From positions 1 to 64,000 of the forward strand of contig NZ_JAUYRI010000008.1 of the NCBI RefSeq assembly GCF_030696885.1: 64,000 nucleotides of DNA, written 5' to 3'. Source of the DNA: Thiobacillus sp. (lineage in GTDB: Bacteria; Pseudomonadota; Gammaproteobacteria; Burkholderiales; Thiobacillaceae). Position 1 is the first letter of the stretch. Each line of letters starts with the position of its first letter. The notes under the pieces were generated by a model that searched no databases, was not told where the DNA came from, and was given only the letters and a program-made list of their open reading frames with translations. A program made the position numbers and the translations under genes. This document shows positions 47,738 through 56,983 of the stretch, in pieces.

Positions 47738-47854
47738 GATTAGGGGTTAGGAGCTAGGATTTAGGGGTTAGGGAGGGGCGCGCTGCGCGCGGCTTCCTTC
47801 CCAGGTCCCCAGCCCTAAATCCTAGCCCCTAGCTCCTAGCCCCTAGCCCCTAAA
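47738..47854. repeat. TAGGGG-type repeat forming a long inverted repeat between tatA and tatB
   Basis: The left arm (47738-47776) is built of TAGGGGTTAGG/GCTAGGATTTAGGG units and the right arm (47811-47853) of their complements. CTAGGATTTAGGG (47754-47766) pairs perfectly with CCCTAAATCCTAG (47813-47825). The centre is a GCGCGC palindrome. The transcript must fold strongly between the two genes. Confidence 0.8.
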
Positions 47855-48334
47855 ATGTTCGACATCGGCTTTACCGAACTCATGGTCATCGGCGTCGTGG
47901 CGCTGATCGTCATCGGCCCCGAACGCCTGCCCAAGGTCGCGCGCACGGCGGGGCACCTGTACGGCCGCATGCAGCGCTACGTGTCGACGGTGAAAGCGGA
48001 CATCAGCAACGAAATCCAACTCGATGAGTTGCGCAAGGCCGGCCAGAGCTTCAGGGAATCGGTCGAGTCGGTGGAAGCCGATGTCCAGCAGCAGGCGACC
48101 GTGGTCGACGAGTACCTGCGCGACGAGGTGAACAACGTCGACAAGGTGGTGAAGGCGATGGGCACGACCGAGGGCGAGCGCCCCGTCACCCAGTCCGCGC
48201 TGCAGCGGCTGGAGGCCGAACAGATGCCGCAGCAAAGCCTGCCGCTCGACGAGCCTGACCAGAATGCGGCCACCGCCCCGCCGGCAGCGGTCGTGGAAAC
48301 AGCGCACGGCGACGCTGCCGGAAAAACCCCATGA
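47855..48334 (+). CDS. tatB: Sec-independent translocase TatB
   Basis: A 159-residue substrate-receptor subunit. The N-terminal helix (MFDIGFTELMVIGVVALIVI) and GPERLPKVARTAGHLYGRMQRYV amphipathic helix are typical; a long charged helical tail follows. The start codon immediately follows the repeat, and its ribosome site lies in repeat sequence. It overlaps tatC by 4 bp. Confidence 0.94.
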   Translation: MFDIGFTELMVIGVVALIVIGPERLPKVARTAGHLYGRMQRYVSTVKADISNEIQLDELRKAGQSFRESVESVEADVQQQATVVDEYLRDEVNNVDKVVKAMGTTEGERPVTQSALQRLEAEQMPQQSLPLDEPDQNAATAPPAAVVETAHGDAAGKTP

Positions 48335-49161
48335 GTTCACCGGAAGATTCCTTCATCTCGCATCTGATCGAAATGCGGGACCGCCTGCTGCGCGCGGTGA
48401 TCGCGGTGGTGGTGCTGTTCGTGCTGCTGTTCCCGTGGGCGCAGGACCTCTATGCGCTGCTGGCCAAGCCGATGCTGGAATCCCTGCCGCAGGGCGGCCA
48501 GATGATCGCCACCGAGGTCACCACGCCGTTCTTCGTGCCGATCAAGGTCACGATGATGACCGCCTTCCTGCTGGCGCTGCCATGGGTGTTCTACCAGGCC
48601 TGGGCCTTCATCGCCCCCGGCCTCTACCAGCACGAAAAACGCCTCGGCGTGCCGCTGGTGATCACCAGCGTGATCCTGTTTCTGCTCGGCATGGCGTTCG
48701 CCTATTTCCTGGTGTTCCCGGTGGTGTTCGGCTTTATCGTCGGCGTCGCGCCCGAAGGCGTGGCGGTGATGACCGACATCGGCAAGTACCTCGACTTCGT
48801 GATGACCCTGTTCCTGGCGTTCGGCATCACCTTCGAGGTCCCGGTCGCGGTGGTGCTGCTGGTGAAGATGGGCATGGTGTCGATTGCCAAGCTGCGCGAG
48901 ATCCGGCCCTACGTCGTCGTCGGCGCGTTCGTCATTGGCGCGATCTTCACCCCACCCGACGTGATTTCGCAGTTCATGCTCGCCATCCCGATGTGGATTC
49001 TGTACGAGTTGGGCATCATCGTCGCGTCGATGATCACCAAACCCAAGCCCGATACCGAAGCCGAGCCCGATTACGCGCCGATGTCGGAATCCGACATGGA
49101 CGCCGAACTGGATCGCATCGAATCCGACCCGTCCGACGCGAAGCCACACGACGTCAAGTAA
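48331..49161 (+). CDS. tatC: Sec-independent translocase TatC
   Basis: A 276-residue receptor subunit with six membrane segments. It has SFISHLIEMRDRLLRAVIAV, the FVPIKVTMMTAFLLALPWVFYQAWAF region and FGITFEVPVAVVLL. The twin-Arg-binding Glu region is intact. Tat completes export of folded proteins, probably including UrtA. Confidence 0.95.
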   Translation: MSSPEDSFISHLIEMRDRLLRAVIAVVVLFVLLFPWAQDLYALLAKPMLESLPQGGQMIATEVTTPFFVPIKVTMMTAFLLALPWVFYQAWAFIAPGLYQHEKRLGVPLVITSVILFLLGMAFAYFLVFPVVFGFIVGVAPEGVAVMTDIGKYLDFVMTLFLAFGITFEVPVAVVLLVKMGMVSIAKLREIRPYVVVGAFVIGAIFTPPDVISQFMLAIPMWILYELGIIVASMITKPKPDTEAEPDYAPMSESDMDAELDRIESDPSDAKPHDVK

Positions 49162-49198
49162 TGCACCCGTGTGGTGCGTTCTGCACCGATGTGGTGCC
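49162..49198 (+). promoter_or_regulatory. tandem NtrC sites upstream of amt
   Basis: TGCACC-N5-GGTGCG (49162-49178) and TGCACC-N5-GGTGCC (49182-49198) match the consensus TGCACC-N5-GGTGCA at 11 of 12 defined positions each. They lie 20 bp apart, on the same helix face, about 55-90 bp upstream of the sigma54 element. They begin directly after the tatC stop. Confidence 0.88.
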
Positions 49199-49244
49199 TT
49201 CCACCGCGTTGTGCTGAAGTCCTTCCCATATAAATCAAGCGCTT

Positions 49245-49267
49245 AAGCGGCAGGAATGCCGCTTGCT
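49245..49267 (+). promoter_or_regulatory. sigma54 promoter of amt, overlapping a hairpin
   Basis: AGGAATGCCGCTTGCT (49252-49267) has GG and GC separated by 10 bp as RpoN requires. The same bases form the hairpin AAGCGGCA-GGAA-TGCCGCTT (49245-49264), which may also act at the end of the tat transcript. Confidence 0.7.
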
Positions 49268-49300
49268 TTAAACAGCCGGCATTCAATCGGGAGCCGGCAA

Positions 49301-50503
49301 ATGGAAGCGCTGAAATCAGGCAGTGACGTATTGTTCGTGTTGTTGGGCGGGATCATGGTGCTGGCAATGCACGCCGGGTTTGCCTTTCTCGAACTGGGTA
49401 CGGTACGCAAGAAGAACCAGGTCAACGCACTGGTCAAGATCCTCACTGACTTTTCCGTATCGACCATTGCCTATTTCTTCATCGGATATAGCGTCGCCTA
49501 CGGCGTCAGCTTCTTCTCCAGTGCCGAGGTGCTGTCGGCAAAAAATGGCTACGACCTGGTCAAGTTCTTTTTCCTGCTGACCTTCGCGGCGGCGATCCCG
49601 GCGATCGTGTCGGGCGGCATTGCCGAGCGCGCCCGCTTCAACCCGCAACTGGCGGCAACGTTTGCGCTGGTGGGGCTGGTGTACCCGTTTTACGAGGGCA
49701 TCGTCTGGAATGGCAACTACGGCTTACAGGATTGGCTGGAAGCCAGTTTCGGCGCGCGTTTCCACGACTTTGCCGGCTCGGTGGTGGTGCATGCGATGGG
49801 CGGCTGGATCGCGCTGCCTGCGGTGCTGCTGCTGGGTGCGCGGCGTGGCCGCTACACCAAGGACGGTATGGTCTCGGCGCACCCGCCGTCCAATATTCCG
49901 TTCCTGGCGCTGGGCGCATGGATCCTGACGGTGGGCTGGTTCGGCTTCAATGTGATGTCGGCGCAGCTGATCGAGGCGGTCTCGGGCCTGGTCGCGGTCA
50001 ACTCGCTGATGGCGATGGTGGGTGGCACGCTCGCCGCGCTGGTGATCGGCCGCAACGACCCCGGCTTCATCCACAACGGCCCGCTGGCCGGACTGGTGGC
50101 CGTTTGCGCGGGGTCCGACCTGATGCATCCGATCGGCGCGCTTGCCACTGGCGTGATTGCCGGTGGGCTGTTCGTGTGGATGTTCATGGTGACGCAGAAC
50201 CGCTGGAAGATCGATGATGTGCTCGGTGTGTGGCCGCTGCATGGTCTGTGCGGCGCCTGGGGCGGCATCGCCGCCGGCATTTTTGGCAGCCAGGCGCTCG
50301 GCGGTATGGGTGGCGTCAGCCTGGCGGCGCAGATCGTGGGCACGCTGGGCGGGGTGGCGGTGGCCGTCGTCGGCAGCCTGGTGGTGTACGGGCTGCTGAA
50401 GCAGGTCACCCGCCTGCGTCTGGATCCGGAAGCGGAATTCACCGGCGCCGACCTCAGCATTCACCGGGTGTCGGCCACCGCCGAGCACGAAACCAACTGG
50501 TAA
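49301..50503 (+). CDS. amtB: ammonium transporter
   Basis: A 400-residue Amt channel with about 11 membrane segments and no signal peptide. It has GGIMVLAMHAGFAFLELGTV, SVVVHAMGGWIALPAVLLLG (pore His), the FGFNVMSAQ segment and the second pore His in GVWPLHGLCGAWGG. ATG at 49301 follows a GGGAG site. No glnK lies next to it, unlike the usual glnK-amtB pair. It is governed by its own NtrC/sigma54 promoter. Confidence 0.94.
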   Translation: MEALKSGSDVLFVLLGGIMVLAMHAGFAFLELGTVRKKNQVNALVKILTDFSVSTIAYFFIGYSVAYGVSFFSSAEVLSAKNGYDLVKFFFLLTFAAAIPAIVSGGIAERARFNPQLAATFALVGLVYPFYEGIVWNGNYGLQDWLEASFGARFHDFAGSVVVHAMGGWIALPAVLLLGARRGRYTKDGMVSAHPPSNIPFLALGAWILTVGWFGFNVMSAQLIEAVSGLVAVNSLMAMVGGTLAALVIGRNDPGFIHNGPLAGLVAVCAGSDLMHPIGALATGVIAGGLFVWMFMVTQNRWKIDDVLGVWPLHGLCGAWGGIAAGIFGSQALGGMGGVSLAAQIVGTLGGVAVAVVGSLVVYGLLKQVTRLRLDPEAEFTGADLSIHRVSATAEHETNW

Positions 50504-50507
50504 GGGA

Positions 50508-51785
50508 TCAGCGGGCCTGCTGTTGCCGCAGGTGACGGCGGCGTTCGCTGCGCAACTGCTCGAGCTGCCGGTCCACCTGCACCACGTCGGGATGCTGGTC
50601 GGTGTATTGCAGCAGCAGCTCGGTGCGCCGGATCCGCAGTTCGACCTGTTTCTTGTCGAGCCCCTCAAGGTAGGGGTCCGCCTTTGCTGGCGGGTTCGAC
50701 GCAGCGGGAGACGGGGTGTCGGCGATGCCGGGCGCGCGCCGGGCGTCCGTGCTGGTTTGCGGCGTTGAGGGTGCATCCATGGACGCCGGCGTATCCGTCG
50801 GAGGTGCAGGCAGAAAATAGTCGACCAGGATGATGCCCACGCCGATCAGCAGCAGCACGCCAAGCGGGGTGCCGAAGGCCAGCGCCGCCAGCAGGCGCGG
50901 CACGCGCTGCGGAGGGGGCACGACGACCGGCAACGGCGCCGGTGCGGCGACGCTCAGCGCGTGCAAGGCCTTGACCAGCGTACGGGCGTCGGGCCGGTTT
51001 TCCGGCTGCTTGTCCAGCATGCACGCCAGCAACTCGTTCAGCCAGGCCGGCAGGCCGGGACGCAGCTGCTCGGCGGGCGGCGGCGTGTCGTTGATGACAC
51101 GGTACACAATCCCGGCCAGGCTTTCGCCGTCGAACGCATACTGGCCGGTGATCATTTCATACAGCACCGCGCCGAGCGAAAAAATGTCCGCGCGCCCATC
51201 GATGTCGCGCCCCATGGCCTGTTCCGGCGACATGTAGCGTGGCGAACCGAGCATCTGCCCGGTCTGGGTGCGGTCGCTGTTGGCGAGGTGGGCGATGCCG
51301 AAGTCGGTCAGTTTGACGCGCCCGTGACGGCCGGTGACGACGACATTGGAAGGTTTGATGTCGCGGTGGATGACCCCGTGCTCGTGGGCAAACGCCAGTG
51401 CGCTGGCCATCTGCGCGGCGGTGTCGAGCGCCAGGTCGAGCGGCAGCGGCCCGCGGTTCATGATGTCGCGCAGGGTGACGCCGGGCAGGTATTCCATGGC
51501 GATGTAGGCCAGCCCGTCGGCTTCGCCCACATCGTAGATGGTCACGATGTTGGGGTGGGAGAGCCGGCCGGCGCTTTGCGCCTCGCGCAGAAATCGCGAT
51601 TCTGCGTCGGCGCCTTCCTGCTGCAACTGCGCGATCGGCACCACCTTGATCGCCACCGTCCGCTCGATCAGCGGGTCGCGTGCGCGGTGCACCGTGCCCA
51701 TCGCGCCCTGTCCGATTTCATCGAGGACTTCGTAGCGGCCAATGTGCAGGCTGGTGGTTTCCTGGGCGTGGTTCAGGGCTGGCAT
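50508..51785 (-). CDS. membrane serine/threonine protein kinase
   Basis: A 425-residue Hanks-type kinase. The cytosolic kinase domain (about 15-275) has GQGAMGTVHRARD, VAIKVV, HRDIKPSNVVV, DFGIAHL and SPRYMSPEQAMG. A Pro-rich linker, one membrane helix (about 307-330) and a short Pro/Ala-rich plus helical outer segment (ELRIRRTELLLQYTDQHPD) follow. No PASTA repeats. Overlaps the SDR gene by 13 bp, so it is part of the leftward squalene cluster transcript. Substrates unknown. Confidence 0.9.
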   Translation of the reverse strand: MPALNHAQETTSLHIGRYEVLDEIGQGAMGTVHRARDPLIERTVAIKVVPIAQLQQEGADAESRFLREAQSAGRLSHPNIVTIYDVGEADGLAYIAMEYLPGVTLRDIMNRGPLPLDLALDTAAQMASALAFAHEHGVIHRDIKPSNVVVTGRHGRVKLTDFGIAHLANSDRTQTGQMLGSPRYMSPEQAMGRDIDGRADIFSLGAVLYEMITGQYAFDGESLAGIVYRVINDTPPPAEQLRPGLPAWLNELLACMLDKQPENRPDARTLVKALHALSVAAPAPLPVVVPPPQRVPRLLAALAFGTPLGVLLLIGVGIILVDYFLPAPPTDTPASMDAPSTPQTSTDARRAPGIADTPSPAASNPPAKADPYLEGLDKKQVELRIRRTELLLQYTDQHPDVVQVDRQLEQLRSERRRHLRQQQAR

Positions 51786-52516
51786 TCGATAATCTGTCCT
51801 CGCACCGCGCGGCTGTCGATGCCCATCAGGTAGAGATACCACGGCATCAGGTCGTCCGCTGTCGGCACGGCATCGGCCGGCAGTCCGGGGTGGGTGCGCG
51901 TGCGCAGCGTGGTGGCCACCTGGCCGGGAATCAAGGTATTGATGCGCAGCGTGCGTTCGGCGTCCAGTTCGTCTGCCCAGATGCGGGTCAGGGTTTCGAG
52001 ACCGGATTTCGCCACCGCGTAGCCGCCCCAATAGGCACTGGGCCGATGGCCGTGCGTTTCGCCGGTGAACACCACCGAAGCGTCGGGCGACTGTCGCAGC
52101 AGTGGCAGACAAGCTCGGGTGAGGGCGAAAGGCGCGATCAGGTTCACCCGCATCAGCGTCTGCCACTGTTCCAGCGTCTGCAGTTCCAGCGGGGTCAGAC
52201 TGTAGAACTGGTGCGCACTGTGCAGCACGCCGTCGAGTCGCTTCAGATGCTGCGCGAGCGTGCCGGCGAGGGTGTCCAGACTGCGATCGTCGGCGGCAGC
52301 CAGATCGTAGGGAAACATCGCCGGCTCGGGCCCGCCGGCCGCAACGATTTCATCGTAGACCGCATCCAGCCCGGCTTCGTTGCGCGCCAGCAGCGCGACC
52401 GTGGCGCCATGGCGTGCAAATGCCAGACTGGCGGCGCGGCCCAGCCCGGTGCTGGCGCCGGTGACCAGGATGACGCGGCCGGCGAGCAGATCAGGAGCGG
52501 GAAGATAGTCTTTCAT
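51773..52516 (-). CDS. short-chain dehydrogenase (YciK-like)
   Basis: A 247-residue Rossmann-fold oxidoreductase. NAD(P) motif TGASTGLGRAAS, the SDR NLIAPF region and catalytic YAVAK. The ELQTLEQWQTLMRVNLIAPF wording is like YciK. Substrate unknown. It overlaps hpnE by 4 bp. Confidence 0.85.
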   Translation of the reverse strand: MKDYLPAPDLLAGRVILVTGASTGLGRAASLAFARHGATVALLARNEAGLDAVYDEIVAAGGPEPAMFPYDLAAADDRSLDTLAGTLAQHLKRLDGVLHSAHQFYSLTPLELQTLEQWQTLMRVNLIAPFALTRACLPLLRQSPDASVVFTGETHGHRPSAYWGGYAVAKSGLETLTRIWADELDAERTLRINTLIPGQVATTLRTRTHPGLPADAVPTADDLMPWYLYLMGIDSRAVRGQIIECQP

Positions 52517-53784
52517 AGCGTTTCAAGGAGCGAGGCGGCCGATTGTACTCCGCTCTGTGTTGCGCTTTCGAGTGTGGCGGGATACTGCCCGGCCGTGTAG
52601 TCGCCCGCCAGGAACAGGCGCGGGTGCGGGGTGGTGACGGCAGGGCGCGGCAGGCCGGGCACGCAGGAATACGTCGCCTGTTTCTCGACGATGCTTTTGC
52701 GCCAGCGTGCGGCACCGGGCTGGGCAATGCGCTGCACCTGTGCCGTGGCCTGGTCCACCCAGTCCGCCGGCAGCTGCGTGGCCGCGCTGGCAACCAGCGC
52801 CAGCAGCCCGGACTGGCCGTGGCTCTGGCCGCGGTCGAACACGAACTGTGCCGGACCATCCGACAACGCATAGAGCGGCTTGGCCAGGCGGAATGCCGGG
52901 TCGTACTGGATGTAGGCAGTGGCGATCGGCTGGTAGTCGTACGTGGCCACCTGCTGGGCAATGGGCTCCAGCGCGGGCACCTGCGCCGCCAGCGCGGGCA
53001 GATGTTGCGGCGCAACGGCGAGGATGGCATGGCTGAAAACCGCCGACTCATCGCGCGTCCCCAGCGTGACGGCATCCGCCGCGGCCGCGAGCGTGGTCAC
53101 CCGGCAGCCCAGCCGAACACTGCCGCCGCGTTCGGTCAGGCGCGCGGCGGCCGGTGCGGGAAACAGCGCGGTCAGATCCTGGCGCGGCAGCAACAGGTCG
53201 CTGTGGCGGTTGCGCCCGCCGAAGGCGGCGCGAAGCACATTGCGGAAGACCTGCGCGCTGGCGATCTCAGGCGGCGTGTTGAGCGCGGACACACACAGCG
53301 GATGCCACAGCAGGCGGTTGAGTTTTTCCGGCTGCGTGGCAGTGAACTGACTGACGCTGCCGTCGAGGGTGTCCTCGGTGCCGCGAATCTGGGTGTGCGC
53401 CCAGCGCGCAGCGGCCAGTTTGTCGCCCCAGCTCAAGCCGCGCGCGCCAAACAATCCCGCGGCGAGATGCAGCGGTGCCGGCAGGCGCGGACAGGCGAGG
53501 CTGAAATCAGGCGGCTGCTCGAGCGTGAGCGGCAGGCGCCACAGGCCCGCCGGCGCCGCGGCGGGACGCAGCCGTTCGATCAGCTCCAGCGTCTGCTCAT
53601 ACGCGCCGAGCAGGATGTGCTGACCATTGTCGAGGGCCTGGCCTTCGAGTTCGACGGCGCGCGCGCGGCCGCCCAGCGTGCGGCTGGCTTCGAACACGGT
53701 GACGGCCACCCCGGCTTCGGCGAGCGTCAGCGCCGCGGCGCAGCCGGCCCAGCCGCCGCCGACGACCGCCACATGCGGCGTCAT
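52513..53784 (-). CDS. hpnE: hydroxysqualene dehydroxylase HpnE
   Basis: FAD-dependent amine-oxidase-fold enzyme, 423 residues, third step from farnesyl-PP to squalene. FAD motif VAVVGGGWAGCAAALTLAEAGVAV, GGRARAVELEGQALDNGQHILLG and a C-terminal LFLAGDYTAGQYPATLESA. ATG at 53784 starts right at the dinucleotide-binding strand. It overlaps hpnD by 4 bp. Confidence 0.9.
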   Translation of the reverse strand: MTPHVAVVGGGWAGCAAALTLAEAGVAVTVFEASRTLGGRARAVELEGQALDNGQHILLGAYEQTLELIERLRPAAAPAGLWRLPLTLEQPPDFSLACPRLPAPLHLAAGLFGARGLSWGDKLAAARWAHTQIRGTEDTLDGSVSQFTATQPEKLNRLLWHPLCVSALNTPPEIASAQVFRNVLRAAFGGRNRHSDLLLPRQDLTALFPAPAAARLTERGGSVRLGCRVTTLAAAADAVTLGTRDESAVFSHAILAVAPQHLPALAAQVPALEPIAQQVATYDYQPIATAYIQYDPAFRLAKPLYALSDGPAQFVFDRGQSHGQSGLLALVASAATQLPADWVDQATAQVQRIAQPGAARWRKSIVEKQATYSCVPGLPRPAVTTPHPRLFLAGDYTAGQYPATLESATQSGVQSAASLLETL

Positions 53785-54626
53785 GGAAACAGCCAGGTCC
53801 GGCTGGCGAGCCACAGCTTGCGCAGCGGCGTGAGCGCCACGCGCGCGCGCAGCACCGGAAAACGGTCGCGCCGGATTTCGTCGAGTAAGGTTCGATAAAT
53901 CGCCGCCATCACCAGGCCCGGGCGCTGCGCGCGGCGCGCGCGGACGGGCAGGGCAGCCAGCGCGCTGTCGTAGTGCATCTGGGCGCGTTCGTACTGGAAC
54001 TGCATCAGCGCCTGGAATGCCGGTGTGTCGCGGCCATTCAGCAGATCGGATTCGTCGACGCCGAAACGCGCGAGTTCGTCCTGCGGCAGATAGATGCGGC
54101 CGCGCCGCGCATCCTCGCCGACGTCGCGGATGATGTTGGTGAGCTGGAATGCCAATCCCAGTTCGTGGGCGTAGCGACGAATCTCGCGCTCGTCCGCGTT
54201 GCGCACGCCGTCGAAGATCGATGCCGCCACTTCGCCCACCACGCCCGCCACGCGGTAGCAGTAGAGGTGAAGCGACTTGAAATCGGGATAACGCGCGGCG
54301 TCGAGATCCATCGCCATGCCGTCGACGATTTCGAGCAGCAGCGCGGCCGGAATGGCACGCCCCTGCGGCGTGTCGGCGAGCGCGCGGGTGGACGGATGCT
54401 GCGGCGCGCCTGCCGCAAAGCGCGCGATTTCATCGCGCCACCAGTCCAGCTTGGCCTCGGCCACCTGACGCTCGTGGCATTCGTCCACCACGTCGTCGAG
54501 CTCGCGGCACAGCGCGTAGAACGCGGTGATCGCGCGCCGTGTGTCCGGCGGCAAAAAGACGAAGCTGTAGTAGAAACTGGAGCCGCTGGCGGCGGCGCGA
54601 TCCTGGCAGTACTGGTGGACATCCAT
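53781..54626 (-). CDS. hpnD: presqualene diphosphate synthase HpnD
   Basis: A 281-residue prenyl transferase of the squalene/phytoene synthase fold joining two farnesyl-PP. Both Asp-rich motifs are present (ELDDVVDEC and RDVGEDARRGRIYLPQDEL), plus SSFYYSFVFLPPDTRRAI and YCYRVAGVVGEVAASIF. The start at 54626 fits the family; 2 bp from hpnC. Confidence 0.91.
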   Translation of the reverse strand: MDVHQYCQDRAAASGSSFYYSFVFLPPDTRRAITAFYALCRELDDVVDECHERQVAEAKLDWWRDEIARFAAGAPQHPSTRALADTPQGRAIPAALLLEIVDGMAMDLDAARYPDFKSLHLYCYRVAGVVGEVAASIFDGVRNADEREIRRYAHELGLAFQLTNIIRDVGEDARRGRIYLPQDELARFGVDESDLLNGRDTPAFQALMQFQYERAQMHYDSALAALPVRARRAQRPGLVMAAIYRTLLDEIRRDRFPVLRARVALTPLRKLWLASRTWLFP

Positions 54627-54628
54627 GG

Positions 54629-55441
54629 TCAATAGATTCCGCGCGCGAGCATGAAAAGCCAGTCCTTTTTCGTCAGTACTGGGCGGTCGTGGAACACGCA
54701 GCCGGGATCGGTATGCAGCTTGCGCAGTATGGTCTCGCCTCCGCGGATGGTGACGCGCAGCTCCAGTCCGACGCGTCCCTTGAGCTGTCGGCCGAGCGGC
54801 GCGCCGGCCTGCAGCAGTTTGCGCGCGCGTTCGATCTGCCGGTGCATCATCGTGTGCCACAGGCCGCGCGTGTCGCCTGCGGCGATCTGCGTTTCACTGA
54901 CGTGGTGGGCGGTGAGTTCGTCCTGCGGCAGGTAGATGCGGTCCTTGCGATAATCGATGGCGATGTCCTGCAGAAAATTGATCAATTGCAGGCTGCTGCA
55001 GATGGCATCGGAATAGGCCAGGTGGCGGGCGTCGCGGTCGCCGTACAAATGCAGCATCAGGCGTCCCACCGGATTGGCCGAGCGGCGGCAATAATCCATG
55101 ACTTCGCCGAAATTGGCGTAACGGGTTTTTTCCACGTCCTGCGCAAACGCCGACAGCAGGTCGCGAAACGGGGCCATCGGAATTGCGTGGGCGCGGATCT
55201 CGGCGGCAAGCGGCCCGAATACCGGGTCGGTCGGCGTCTCGCCGCGCTCGATGCGATCCAGTTCGCTGTGGTAGGCCGCCAGCTGGGTCAGGCGTGCTTC
55301 AGCGGGCACGTCGCCTTCGTCGGCAATGTCGTCCGCGCTGCGTGCAAACCGGTAGATCGCTTCGACCGGCCGGCGCAGCCTTTTCGGCAGCAACCAGGAC
55401 GCAACGGGGAAATTTTCGTAGTGTTCGACCGGCACCGGCAA
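54629..55441 (-). CDS. hpnC: squalene synthase HpnC
   Basis: A 270-residue squalene/phytoene-synthase-fold enzyme of the HpnC subgroup. It has ENFPVASWLLPKRLRRPVEAIY, RSADDIADEGD and QDIAIDYRKDRIYLPQDEL. In the HpnCDE route HpnC turns presqualene-PP into hydroxysqualene. First gene of the leftward operon. No squalene-hopene cyclase is in the window. Confidence 0.9.
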   Translation of the reverse strand: MPVPVEHYENFPVASWLLPKRLRRPVEAIYRFARSADDIADEGDVPAEARLTQLAAYHSELDRIERGETPTDPVFGPLAAEIRAHAIPMAPFRDLLSAFAQDVEKTRYANFGEVMDYCRRSANPVGRLMLHLYGDRDARHLAYSDAICSSLQLINFLQDIAIDYRKDRIYLPQDELTAHHVSETQIAAGDTRGLWHTMMHRQIERARKLLQAGAPLGRQLKGRVGLELRVTIRGGETILRKLHTDPGCVFHDRPVLTKKDWLFMLARGIY

Positions 55442-55550
55442 TAAAAAAACGGAATGGGAATAAAGACTTAGGCGGGATGCCGGTTGGGCTTGGGTGACAG
55501 CATCGCTTTGATTATATTACACTTATTGGTTGGTAGTTTTGCGGCTAGCC

Positions 55551-55635
55551 GCGAGAGTGGCGGAATTGGTAGACGCACTGGATTTAGGTTCCAGCGCCGC
55601 AAGGCGTGGGGGTTCGAGTCCCCCCTCCCGCACCA
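55551..55635 (+). tRNA. tRNA-Leu (anticodon TAG)
   Basis: An 85-nt class II tRNA with D-loop GGTAGACGC, anticodon stem CTGGA/TCCAG around TTTAGGT (TAG), a long variable arm GCGCCGCAAGGCGT, T-arm GGGGG-TTCGAGT-CCCCC and encoded CCA. The acceptor stem GCGAGAG/CTCCCGC has one A4-C69 mismatch. Confidence 0.93.
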
Positions 55636-55684
55636 TCGGTTTTTGCCTTATACCCATCCCTAAAATCAGCCAGGAAGTATTTTG

Positions 55685-56983
55685 ATGCAAGCAAATCTTG
55701 AAGTTCTCGAAGGTCTGGCCCGGCGCCTGGACATCAGCGTGCCCACCGGTCCGCTGGAAACCGAAGTGCAGAGCCGCCTCAAGCGGCTGGCGCGCAACGT
55801 CAAGATGGACGGTTTCCGTCCCGGCAAGGCGCCGCTTGCTGCGGTAGCGCGCCAGCATGGGCCCGGCGTGCGTCAGGAGGTGCTGGGCGAAACCCTGCAA
55901 ACCCGCTTCGGCGAAGCGGTGCAGACCCACCAGCTGAAAATCGCCGGCTATCCGCGCTTCGAGCAGAAAGGCGGCGCCGACAATACGGTCGAAATGACGT
56001 TCAGCGCGCATTTTGAGGTCTATCCTGTAGTGAAGATCGACGACCTGGCCGGTGGTCGAATCAGCCGTCCGGTTGTCGAACTGGCTGACGCCGACGTGGA
56101 CAAGACGCTGAACGTGCTGCAGAAGCAGCGCCGCACCTTCGAGCCGACCGACAAGGCGGCGGCGGAGGGTGATCTGGTCAAATTCGATTACCAGGGCACG
56201 GTGGACGGCGCGGCGTTCGAGGGCGGGCAGGGTGAGGACTTCGCTGCGGTGATCGGCGAGGGGCGGCTGCTGAAGGACTTCGAGCAGAGCCTGGTCGGCG
56301 TCAAGGCGGGGGATAATAAGGGCTTCGACATGAGCTTCCCGGCCGACTATGCTGCCGCGAACCTCGCGGGCAAACAGGCGCACTTCGAGGTGCAGGTCAA
56401 AGCGGTGGAAACTCCGGTTCTGCCGCCGGTGGATGCCGACTTTGCGCGCGCGCTCGGGGTCGAGGACGGCGACGTCGACAAGCTCAAGGCCGAGGTCAAG
56501 GCCAACCTGGAGCGCGAAGTGAAGCGTCGCGCGCAGGCCAAGCTGAAAGAGCAGGCAATGGAACTGCTGCTGCAGAAAAGCTCGCTGGATCTGCCGCAGA
56601 GCCTGGTGGCAATGGAAACCGACCGTCTGATGAAGATGACCGAAGCGGATATGCAGTCGCGTGGGGTTCAGACCATGAAGCTTTCAGCCGATATGTTTAC
56701 TGGACAGGCCGAACGCCGCGTGCGTCTGGGACTGATCCTGGCCGAGATCGTGCAGGCCAATGCGCTCAAGGCCCAGCCCGAGCAGATTCGTACGCTGATT
56801 GCCGAACAGGCAGAAAGCTATGAGGACCCGGTGCAAGTGGTGCAGTGGTACTACCAGAGCCCGGAACGGATGCAGGAGATCGAGTCCCTGGCGCTGGAAG
56901 AGAATGTGGTAGCATGGGTCGCAGGTCAGGCCCAAGTGGAAAACGTGACAACCTCCTTTGAAGATTTGATGGGACGTGCCTGA
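55685..56983 (+). CDS. tig: trigger factor
   Basis: Ribosome-bound chaperone, 432 residues. It has the ribosome-docking segment [17 protein letters not shown] (FRxGxxP signature), a PPIase domain ([27 protein letters not shown]) and a helical C-terminal domain. TTG at 55682 directly before the ATG is less likely. TGATG overlap with clpP couples the two genes. Confidence 0.95.
   Translation: MQANLEVLEGLARRLDISVPTGPLETEVQSRLKRLARNVKMDGFRPGKAPLAAVARQHGPGVRQEVLGETLQTRFGEAVQTHQLKIAGYPRFEQKGGADNTVEMTFSAHFEVYPVVKIDDLAGGRISRPVVELADADVDKTLNVLQKQRRTFEPTDKAAAEGDLVKFDYQGTVDGAAFEGGQGEDFAAVIGEGRLLKDFEQSLVGVKAGDNKGFDMSFPADYAAANLAGKQAHFEVQVKAVETPVLPPVDADFARALGVEDGDVDKLKAEVKANLEREVKRRAQAKLKEQAMELLLQKSSLDLPQSLVAMETDRLMKMTEADMQSRGVQTMKLSADMFTGQAERRVRLGLILAEIVQANALKAQPEQIRTLIAEQAESYEDPVQVVQWYYQSPERMQEIESLALEENVVAWVAGQAQVENVTTSFEDLMGRA

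Noticed and set aside
47738-47854. CRISPR array
   Set aside because: Units are short, contiguous and inverted, without unique spacers; no cas genes are nearby.
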